From: an uncultured Clostridia bacterium
Lineage (GTDB): Bacteria > Bacillota > Clostridia > Oscillospirales > Acutalibacteraceae
Assembly: GCA_937876375.1 (NCBI GenBank)
Contig: CALEHY010000020.1
Location: 1 to 13,820 of the forward strand
Direction of reading: 5' to 3'
DNA length: 13,820 nucleotides
Shown here: positions 8,581 to 13,820 of the stretch, one piece after another
Numbering within the stretch: the first letter of the stretch is position 1
How the letters are laid out: each line of letters starts with the position of its first letter
Position numbers and translations under genes: made by a program
The notes under the pieces: model-generated
The model's database searches: none
What the model was told of the DNA's origin: nothing
What the model saw: only the letters and a program-made list of their open reading frames with translations

Positions 8581-9875
8581 ATATTCTCCTTTGGAATAGT
8601 AATAAGTGCCTGAGTTCCAACACCAATTTCGCTTGTAATATCAAGCTTACCATTACAAATTAACTCTAATCGTTTATTTGCATTATCTATACCGATATGA
8701 GTTCTGCCATCATTTTTTCGAGGTTTAGTTGTATCAAAACCTACACCATTGTCTGTAATCTTAACAAAGTAATTATCTTCATTTTCATAGGTTGAGATTT
8801 GAATAGTACCTATGCCATCCTCTGTTTTGCAGATGCCATGTTTAATTGCATTTTCAACTATTGGCTGAATGGTTAGAGGTGGTATATTAAATTCAGTTGC
8901 CTTTAAGTCGTATTCAACCTTAATATCTGGGAATCTTACCTCCTCAACAGCAAGATAGCATTTGATGTTTTCAAGCTCTTGAGAAAAAGAAACGAATGTT
9001 GGACTATTATCAAGATAGGATGATCGAAGATGCTTTGTGAATTTAGCAATCAAATCTCTTGCAGAATTAGGATCAACCATTACCAAACCATCAATGGATG
9101 CCAATGTGTTATACACAAAATGAGGATTCATTTGAAGTCTTAAGGCATTAAGCTCACTAATTGCAAGCTCCTTATGTTTAATCTCAAGCTCCTTATCTCT
9201 TTCCTGATTAATGAAAATAAAGATAAGAATAACCAATACGGTCATTACGATATAGTGGAACGAAACAGTATATACTGCATCAATATATCCTAAAAGCACA
9301 TAAGAAACAAGATACAACAAATGCATAACAGTATCACGCTTTGAGGTTAGCTTTCTATTCTTGATAATAATGTAAGCACTAATAATAATCAGCGGAAAAA
9401 CAATCGCACCTGTAACATGTGAATTTTCAGTTGCATGGTATCTGTTTTCATCATCAATATAGAAGAATTTTTCTGTCCAAATTGAGCTTGTATAAATCGC
9501 ACTACAAATTAATGAATAAACATATGCGCCAAATTTCCAAGCAGGATGATAGTGCAAATTATTTCGTTCCTCAAAATATGTAATGATATACGCTAGAAAG
9601 GTTGAAATTGAAAATGATGTAAACAAGTATGAAACAACTGTCATTAATTCCATTGCCCATCTTAAATTCGGATTACCACCACACATATAGCAAATGGAGT
9701 CGGTCCACATTGCTGTTGCAGAGCAGAAGCAAAAATAAATAAACGATCTAATTTCTGATGTATGTTGCTTTTTAACCAAAAGAGCTATTAAAACTACAAC
9801 TGTAAAAATAGTGCAACAAAACTCGTTTGCAAAATTTATACCGTTTATGTGATTTTCAATAACTGATATTCCCAT
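8577..9875 (-). CDS. LytS-type sensor histidine kinase with multi-TM sensor domain
   Basis: This 432-residue protein has an N-terminal half (about 15-225) of six or seven membrane helices with no recognised sensor domain. A short coiled-coil linker (QERDKELEIKHKEL) follows. The kinase core of the His_kinase (LytS/YesM) family comes next: LRLQMNPHFVYNTL with phosphoacceptor H252, N-box PIVENAIKHG around N342, and G-box TDNGVGFD around D375-G379. The C-terminus is IGIDNANKRL...SEIGVGTQALITIP. All catalytic elements look intact. The ATG at 9875 has AAGGA about 8 bases upstream. It is first in an operon and its stop overlaps the regulator's start by ATGA, a usual arrangement for a cognate pair. 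LytS-type kinases typically partner LytTR regulators; here the regulator is SARP-like instead. The signal is unknown. Confidence 0.92.
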   Translation of the reverse strand: MGISVIENHINGINFANEFCCTIFTVVVLIALLVKKQHTSEIRSFIYFCFCSATAMWTDSICYMCGGNPNLRWAMELMTVVSYLFTSFSISTFLAYIITYFEERNNLHYHPAWKFGAYVYSLICSAIYTSSIWTEKFFYIDDENRYHATENSHVTGAIVFPLIIISAYIIIKNRKLTSKRDTVMHLLYLVSYVLLGYIDAVYTVSFHYIVMTVLVILIFIFINQERDKELEIKHKELAISELNALRLQMNPHFVYNTLASIDGLVMVDPNSARDLIAKFTKHLRSSYLDNSPTFVSFSQELENIKCYLAVEEVRFPDIKVEYDLKATEFNIPPLTIQPIVENAIKHGICKTEDGIGTIQISTYENEDNYFVKITDNGVGFDTTKPRKNDGRTHIGIDNANKRLELICNGKLDITSEIGVGTQALITIPKENI

Positions 9876-9901
9876 AATATTTTTCCTTAATGTTTTTTTA
9901 C

Positions 9902-9930
9902 ATTATATCACAAAATATATAAAATACAAA
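9902..9930 (-). promoter_or_regulatory. Promoter of the kinase/regulator operon, without the shared element
   Basis: On the minus strand TATAAT (9902-9907) is preceded by TGA (extended -10), with a weak TTTGTA-like -35 at 17 bp. At the position where the other four promoters carry the direct repeat, this one shows only A/T-rich DNA with no match. The regulator operon is therefore probably outside its own putative regulon, or weakly constitutive. Confidence 0.55.
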
Positions 9931-9937
9931 ATGATTT

Positions 9938-9962
9938 TAGAGCCGACTGTTAATCGGCTCTA
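9938..9962 (-). terminator. Terminator after the secreted hydrolase gene
   Basis: A perfect 9-bp stem TAGAGCCGA / TCGGCTCTA (9938-9946 and 9954-9962) has a 7-base loop. It begins 10 bp beyond the stop codon at 9972. The T-richness on the minus strand is broken (AAATCATTTTG), so it is less canonical than the one at 6459. It isolates the hydrolase from the sensor operon. Confidence 0.7.
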
Positions 9963-9971
9963 ATTATTTTA

Positions 9972-10898
9972 TTATTGCTTTTTCTTTTTAACGATTACTG
10001 CAACAACGGCTGCAACAGCCATAATTGCAACTATTGAAATAATTACTACTGGATTTCCATTAGAAATAATAGATGCATAAAAATTATTATCAAGATTTTT
10101 TGATTGAACATCTGTCCAATTTTTGCTGCTTGATAAAGCATCAACAACATCCTTTGGATTGCCATCATTTGCCCAAGCATTTATCCATTTAATTGAAGGC
10201 TCAACATAATTTTCAGGAGCTATGATACAGCTTGTGTGAACACCTTTAACAAGTGATGCATAAACAGCAGGACCTTTTGCTAATTGATATGCAGGCTTAA
10301 CCCATTTTTTAGCAGGAACAACTGCATCCATAGTTCCTGTGAAGAAAAGAGTTGGAGTTGAATTCTTCTCTGCCTCATAATCATAGTTGCTACCTGCAAT
10401 AGAAACAGCACAGCAGAACAAATCACTTGTTGATACAGCATTTATTGTGCTACGACCACCTTGGGAATGTCCCATAGCAACTAATTTATCAGTTGCGATT
10501 TTGTTATACAAAACGCTTTTTTCATCCTTAGCCTTATCAAGAATATAATTTGCGCAATCAATTTGCTCTGTTCCGTCAGCAGACATTACGCTACTGCAAG
10601 CTACAACAACAAAGCCTTTTTCAGCAAAAGCTCTAAACAAACCAATATAATCAGCTGGGATACAACCAGTTCCGTTTGCCCAAACAATAACAGGATACTG
10701 ATTATCAGTTGTTTCAAGCTCTTTTGGGTAATACACAAATTTTGTTTTTCCGTTTAGAAATTTAGTTTCATCTGTGTCCTGATATCCACTAACATTCCCA
10801 ATAGAAATGTCTTTAATTGCTGCTTGTGCAGGAATAACTGACATTAAACATGTAATCATTAACACTAATGATAAAACAATTGATACTAACTTTTTCAT
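9972..10898 (-). CDS. Secreted, membrane-anchored alpha/beta hydrolase
   Basis: This 308-residue protein starts with a signal peptide (residues 1-27, cleavage after PAQA). The alpha/beta-hydrolase core has the nucleophile elbow GHSQGG (S145), an acid in FTGTMDAVVP (D191) and a histidine in GVHTS (H221). An oxyanion segment WANGTG lies near 73-78. The Ser-Asp-His spacing fits the chlorophyllase, dienelactone hydrolase and PET-hydrolase-like group, so an ester is the likely substrate; which one cannot be told. Residues about 283-303 form a transmembrane helix ending in KKKKQ, which would hold the enzyme on the outer membrane face. The cysteine in the signal peptide (ITCLMS) does not form a lipobox. 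GGAG precedes the ATG. The gene has its own promoter with the shared element and its own terminator; read-through from the HAD gene 85 bp upstream is also possible. Confidence 0.87.
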   Translation of the reverse strand: MKKLVSIVLSLVLMITCLMSVIPAQAAIKDISIGNVSGYQDTDETKFLNGKTKFVYYPKELETTDNQYPVIVWANGTGCIPADYIGLFRAFAEKGFVVVACSSVMSADGTEQIDCANYILDKAKDEKSVLYNKIATDKLVAMGHSQGGRSTINAVSTSDLFCCAVSIAGSNYDYEAEKNSTPTLFFTGTMDAVVPAKKWVKPAYQLAKGPAVYASLVKGVHTSCIIAPENYVEPSIKWINAWANDGNPKDVVDALSSSKNWTDVQSKNLDNNFYASIISNGNPVVIISIVAIMAVAAVVAVIVKKKKQ

Positions 10899-10925
10899 AA
10901 TTATCTCCTTTGTTTCTTTGAGTAC

Positions 10926-10961
10926 ATTGTAACATACGAATCTTACAAATTTCTTACAAAT
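10926..10961 (-). promoter_or_regulatory. Promoter C with shared 11-bp direct-repeat element, for the secreted hydrolase
   Basis: The element at 10939-10961 differs from the others at one base: the first heptamer reads TTGTAAG, making the two repeats identical. The -10 is TACAAT (10926-10931), 7 bases from the element. The leader matches that of the GLUG gene (ACTCAAAGA, AACAAA, GGAGAT). No clear terminator separates it from the HAD gene that ends at 10984. Confidence 0.72.
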
Positions 10962-10983
10962 TCATTGTTTTTAAAATATTTTT

Positions 10984-11589
10984 TTATAAATCAATTTTTT
11001 CATGAACTTGATTTGATATTTCAATAAGATGAGGCCATGGTTCAACAATTCGAGCATTATCCTTAACGATAAATGCTTTTTCTGCAAGAAGTGCAAGAGG
11101 AGTATCGGCAAGGGTGCTTGAATAAAAATTATCTATCATTGGCATATCAAGACCAATAATAAACTTTGCCTTTCCTTTTGCAAGACGAACATTACCTATC
11201 ATTGCTCCCGATTCTTCATCAATTACTGTAGCTATAAGAGTAACTCCTAATTTATCGGCAATAGGTTTTAAAAGAAATTCTGGCGCAGGAGTGATAATCA
11301 TATCATCATCTTTCTTTTGTTCCAAATACCATTTTGAAATATGCTTTTCATATTTCTTCCAAAACTTTTGAACATCCTTTTCTGGATTATCTAAATAACG
11401 AACAATACCATTAAACTTTGCACGAAGCCTTGAAGCTCTTATTTTGCCAGCTGAATACAATTTATAGTGTTTAATTAGGTTTGGCAAATATTTGAAAAGT
11501 AGCTTTGGATGTCTTTTAATGCAGAATTTAACAAAGCAAAGCATACTATCAGAATCAAATATTGTATTATCAAAATCATAAACATTCAT
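10984..11589 (-). CDS. HAD-superfamily phosphatase-like protein (HAD-IB type) with altered motif IV
   Basis: This 201-residue protein has HAD motif I as YDFDNT (D5 and D7), followed by a helical cap (about 15-95). Motif II is near T100 (MIITPAPEF) and a motif III lysine lies in LAKGKAKF. The motif IV region reads FYSSTLADTP. HAD-IB phosphatases of this size normally have Tyr-Ser-Asp-Ser...Asp there; here the first Asp is replaced by Ser (S158) and only D162 remains. This Asp helps bind Mg2+, so activity may be reduced or changed. Relatives act on small phosphomonoesters such as phosphoserine or sugar phosphates; the substrate here is unknown. The ATG has GGAG upstream and lies 17 bp after the MBL gene. 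It is last in the four-gene operon, and no convincing terminator follows. Confidence 0.82.
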   Translation of the reverse strand: MNVYDFDNTIFDSDSMLCFVKFCIKRHPKLLFKYLPNLIKHYKLYSAGKIRASRLRAKFNGIVRYLDNPEKDVQKFWKKYEKHISKWYLEQKKDDDMIITPAPEFLLKPIADKLGVTLIATVIDEESGAMIGNVRLAKGKAKFIIGLDMPMIDNFYSSTLADTPLALLAEKAFIVKDNARIVEPWPHLIEISNQVHEKIDL

Positions 11590-11606
11590 AATACTTTCTC
11601 CAATTC

Positions 11607-12449
11607 TTACAATTCAAATGATGTTAAAGGCATTGGAAGTCTATATCCGATACCGTGGTCCATACAATAGCCTTCAACCTCATAAATTGAATCCTCTAAA
11701 TTTTCAAGGAGTCCTATTGCAAACCATTTTGAAGGCTCTGACAATGGGCTATAAAAATTATCCCAGTGAATAGGAATTACCATTTGAGGCTTAACCTTTT
11801 CTATTGTTTCTTTATAAAAGTTTTTTCTATGCTCTGGATCATCCTTTGCAATTCCGATTATCCCTTGGAATAAATAATCCGCCTTGATTCCATTGAGCTG
11901 ATTTTCTAAATAATTATAGCTTGGTCTAATCAAATATGTTTTTCCTGAATGCTTAACAATAAAATCAACAGAGCCACCTTCTTTGTATTCCTTTCTTGTT
12001 GCAGGTTGAATTACAGGCTCTTCAATAACCTGGCCTAGATCATCATTAAAGGAATATGCTGGAGAATGGATTGATGGAATTACCTTAATATGAAAGTCGC
12101 CAACAGTATATTCCATTGAATCATCATATGAATAGAACATATCCTCTGGAACATTGCCACCTATTGCAACATTTTTAGCTGACTTTGAACCATACATAGA
12201 GCATCCACATTTGTTTGCAAAATATGGTGCATCCATTACATGGTCATAATGAGTGTGAGAAATAAAGATTCCACGAAGTCGTGAAATATCGTAATCCTTT
12301 ATTATTTCATCGCATAGCTCTTTGTTTGTTTCAAACTCGGAAAATTGAAATTCAGTAAAGGATGGTCTTGTAACATGGCAATCAAAAAGTATTTGATCCT
12401 TGCCATCATCAAATAGCAAAACCGTTGTACCAAAATAAGTTACTTTCAT
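11607..12449 (-). CDS. Metallo-beta-lactamase-fold hydrolase
   Basis: This 280-residue cytosolic protein has the MBL signature SHTHYDHV (H65, H67, D69, H70), a further histidine in IPSIHSP (H128) and a terminal ligand in PIHWDNF (H228). The start MKVTYFGTTVLLF is typical of UlaG-like and NAPE-PLD-like members. In place of the usual Asp-containing fourth motif there is LIRPSYNY, which is seen in some members of this broad group and may mean one metal site is weak. The reaction is probably hydrolysis of a phosphodiester or lactone, but nothing narrows it further. GGAG lies 7 bases before the ATG. The gene is third in the operon, 15 bp after the STAS gene and 17 bp before the HAD gene. Pairing with a phosphatase-like protein could mean sequential steps on one phosphorylated compound (inference). 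Confidence 0.88.
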   Translation of the reverse strand: MKVTYFGTTVLLFDDGKDQILFDCHVTRPSFTEFQFSEFETNKELCDEIIKDYDISRLRGIFISHTHYDHVMDAPYFANKCGCSMYGSKSAKNVAIGGNVPEDMFYSYDDSMEYTVGDFHIKVIPSIHSPAYSFNDDLGQVIEEPVIQPATRKEYKEGGSVDFIVKHSGKTYLIRPSYNYLENQLNGIKADYLFQGIIGIAKDDPEHRKNFYKETIEKVKPQMVIPIHWDNFYSPLSEPSKWFAIGLLENLEDSIYEVEGYCMDHGIGYRLPMPLTSFEL

Positions 12450-12464
12450 GAAATTTCTCCAAAA

Positions 12465-12758
12465 TTATTCAATAGTTAAAATATCTGTAAAACCAGTAAT
12501 ATCAAAAACATCTAAAACATCATCAGAAACATTAATAAGCTTCATATTGCCAAGGCTATTCATTAGCTTTTGTGCCTTTAAAACGACACGAAGTCCGGCT
12601 GATGATATGTATTCAACACCTTCAAAATCTAGCACAAGCTCTGTTACATCAGCAATTTTGTTGATTTCTGCTTCAAAATCTGGAGCAGTTGTTGTGTCAA
12701 TTCTGCCTGTTATAGCGATAGTAATTTTTGTTTCTTCTATATTTGTTTTGATTTCCAT
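12465..12758 (-). CDS. Single-domain STAS protein, anti-sigma-factor-antagonist-like
   Basis: At 97 residues this is one STAS domain, the usual length of the SpoIIAA/RsbV group. The core reads LVLDFEGVEYISSAGLRVVL. The ISSAGLR loop is where an anti-sigma kinase phosphorylates a Ser in characterised members; S53 is the best candidate, with S52 next to it. In known systems the dephosphorylated protein binds the anti-sigma kinase and frees a sigma factor. No such kinase, PP2C phosphatase or sigma factor is encoded in the window, so this is an orphan and its partner is elsewhere. AAGGAG precedes the ATG. It lies 12 bp after the CDF-like gene and 15 bp before the MBL gene, and so shares promoter D. 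Many stand-alone STAS proteins in Clostridia have no assigned role. Confidence 0.9.
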   Translation of the reverse strand: MEIKTNIEETKITIAITGRIDTTTAPDFEAEINKIADVTELVLDFEGVEYISSAGLRVVLKAQKLMNSLGNMKLINVSDDVLDVFDITGFTDILTIE

Positions 12759-12770
12759 AATATGTTCTCC

Positions 12771-13670
12771 TTAAAAATAATTATTTGTTATGCTTAATTT
12801 GATTTCACTTTCTGGGAAATCAGCTTTAAGCTCGTTTGATATTTCATCAAGAAATGTTTTCATATTTTCATAGGTTGTGTTTTGAGAAAATGAAAAGTCT
12901 AAATCAATAAAAATCTTTTCGCCAAAGCGATGTGAATTAATGCCAACAAAGCTTTCATATTCATCAAAATGCTTATTTACAACTTTTAGGATTTTCATTT
13001 GTGACTCCTCATCAAGAGTAACATCCGTAAGCTCGCTAATGCCAGTTTTAATTCTTTTAACTGCTTTTGCAATAACATAAACGCCAATAATAATTGAGAT
13101 AACTGGCTCGATATATCCAACGCCAGACCAGTTCTTTAAAATCATAGACATAAACACGCCCATTAAAATTCCAAAATCTAGCGCAAATGAGGCAAGCATA
13201 CCTTCATACACATTTTTTGCAATTTTAGTTTTTGTGTTTTTATATGCAATATATTCTGGAACGAGGATGCCTATATCAGCAATAACGCAAACCACCTTGA
13301 ATATTACTGCAACAAGGATAAATCCACTAACCTCTCGTGGAACGAAAAGCTGATAAATTGCAACGCCAGAAATAATAAGCGAACCTAAAACCATAAGCAC
13401 ATCACAAAATAGAGCTGTTAACCCTTCTAGTCTGTCTGCACCATAATTATATGTAAACTTAAGGTTCTTTTGCATTTTTTTGCTTAAGAAAAAGCAAATT
13501 GTAATCCTCAAAAAATTACAAGTTGAGGTTAGCAGGTCCATCAACATTGCAACAGAAAAGGTTAGTACAACAGAAACTATAACTGCTATGTAGTTTACGC
13601 CTTCCATTACAAGATTTAGGAACATACCTTTTTGGGCTTCTTTGTATTTTGCATTATCATTTTCTGCCAT
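12771..13670 (-). CDS. Divergent cation diffusion facilitator (CDF) family membrane protein
   Basis: This 299-residue protein has six membrane helices (residues about 15-210) and a C-terminal cytoplasmic domain (215-299), as in CDF transporters. The family segment YNYGADRLEGLTALF after helix 2 and the IEPVISIIIGVYVI helix 6 support the call. CDF proteins export Zn, Mn, Fe or Co in exchange for protons. The four metal ligands of E. coli YiiP (D45, D49, H153, D157) align with D45, S49, S161 and D165 here. Two are therefore lost, and the C-terminal domain (SHRFGEKIFIDLDF) lacks the usual final His. The alignment is by eye. The protein may carry another ion or may not transport. GGGGGA lies 7-8 bases upstream of the ATG. 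It is first in the operon under promoter D. Confidence 0.85.
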   Translation of the reverse strand: MAENDNAKYKEAQKGMFLNLVMEGVNYIAVIVSVVLTFSVAMLMDLLTSTCNFLRITICFFLSKKMQKNLKFTYNYGADRLEGLTALFCDVLMVLGSLIISGVAIYQLFVPREVSGFILVAVIFKVVCVIADIGILVPEYIAYKNTKTKIAKNVYEGMLASFALDFGILMGVFMSMILKNWSGVGYIEPVISIIIGVYVIAKAVKRIKTGISELTDVTLDEESQMKILKVVNKHFDEYESFVGINSHRFGEKIFIDLDFSFSQNTTYENMKTFLDEISNELKADFPESEIKLSITNNYF

Positions 13671-13701
13671 ATTTAATCCCCCAAATAATTATCTTAAACA
13701 C

Positions 13702-13737
13702 ATAATAGCATATGAATCTTACAAATTTCTGACAAAT
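13702..13737 (-). promoter_or_regulatory. Promoter D with shared 11-bp direct-repeat element, for the CDF-STAS-MBL-HAD operon
   Basis: The element lies at 13715-13737 (TTGTCAG-AAAT-TTGTAAG core). The -10 is TATTAT (13702-13707), preceded by TGC and 7 bases from the element. The leader of about 30 nt differs from those of the surface-protein genes, so only the promoter part is shared. Confidence 0.73.
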
Positions 13738-13769
13738 TTGGATTTTTTGAAATTTTTTATAAGAAAAAA

Positions 13770-13788
13770 GGCTCTCAAGAAGAGAGCC
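13770..13788. terminator. Bidirectional-type terminator at the right edge
   Basis: The stem GGCTCTC / GAGAGCC (13770-13776 and 13782-13788) has a 5-base loop. T-runs follow it on both strands (six T on minus, five on plus after a C). No gene inside the window reads into it from the left. It therefore most likely ends a minus-strand gene beyond position 13820, marking the start of this gene group. Confidence 0.8.
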
Positions 13789-13820
13789 CTTTTTAATTAC
13801 ATAAAGAATAGGTTGTTTAA

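Noticed and set aside
8650..8680. Further copy of TTACAAATT inside the kinase gene
   Set aside because: Only one half-site matches, with no second repeat or -10 at the right spacing. It is coding sequence in an AT-rich genome.
10830..10860. Lipoprotein signal in the hydrolase leader
   Set aside because: The cysteine lies inside the hydrophobic core (ITCLMS) without a lipobox, and a standard AQA cleavage site follows.
10899..10983. Terminator between the HAD gene and promoter C
   Set aside because: Only A/T-rich self-complementary DNA (AAAATATTTT) is present, without a GC stem. Read-through into the hydrolase cannot be excluded.
13797..13820. Possible C-terminus of an upstream minus-strand gene (LNNLFFM then TAA)
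   Set aside because: Eight codons are in frame before the terminator at 13770, which fits a gene end, but the stretch is too short to tell coding from chance.

Overview
The window is AT-rich. Every gene I can support lies on the minus strand, so transcription runs from right to left. Signal-peptide proteins with GLUG and Cys-x-x-Cys/GH[DNT]W surface repeats, a LytS-type kinase paired with a SARP-like response regulator, AAGGAG-type ribosome sites and compact U-tract terminators together suggest a low-GC anaerobic Clostridium-class Firmicute, perhaps a gut or rumen Lachnospiraceae relative. The taxonomic call is inference. I see no rRNA, tRNA, CRISPR array or insertion sequence.

Layout in order of transcription. 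(1) 13820-13738: intergenic DNA with a terminator, probably belonging to a gene beyond the right edge. (2) 13737-10984: an operon of four tightly spaced genes: a divergent cation-diffusion-facilitator-like protein, a single-domain STAS protein, a metallo-beta-lactamase-fold hydrolase and a HAD phosphatase-like protein. (3) 10961-9938: a secreted, membrane-anchored alpha/beta hydrolase with its own promoter and terminator. (4) 9907-6459: a regulatory operon of sensor kinase, response regulator, a 7-TM protein of unknown function and a PrsW-like intramembrane protease. The genes overlap or nearly touch and end at a strong terminator. (5) 6437-3157: a 1051-residue surface protein with a helical N-terminal half, GLUG repeats and a C-terminal membrane anchor. 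(6) 3135-1: a second large surface protein with two duplicated beta-helix-like modules and a Cys-x-x-Cys/GH[DNT]W repeat tail. It runs off the left edge.

The most notable signal is a shared promoter module. Four transcription units (starts 13670, 10898, 6367 and 3034) carry an almost invariant 23-bp element made of two 11-bp direct repeats (heptamers TTGTCAG and TTGTAAG, 4 bp apart). In all four it sits exactly 7 bp upstream of the -10 box, and no consensus -35 is apparent. The kinase/regulator operon's own promoter lacks it. An 11-bp direct repeat just upstream of a -10 is the geometry used by OmpR/PhoB- and SARP-type winged-helix activators. The response regulator in the middle of the window carries such a domain, so the simplest hypothesis is a local regulon: the two-component system switches on the secreted hydrolase, the two large surface proteins and the CDF-STAS-MBL-HAD operon. 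The hydrolase and the GLUG protein also share a C-terminal anchor (hydrophobic helix plus Lys/Arg tail) and similar 5' leaders, and a PrsW-like protease lies between them. Regulator binding and protease-substrate relationships are inferences, not seen directly.
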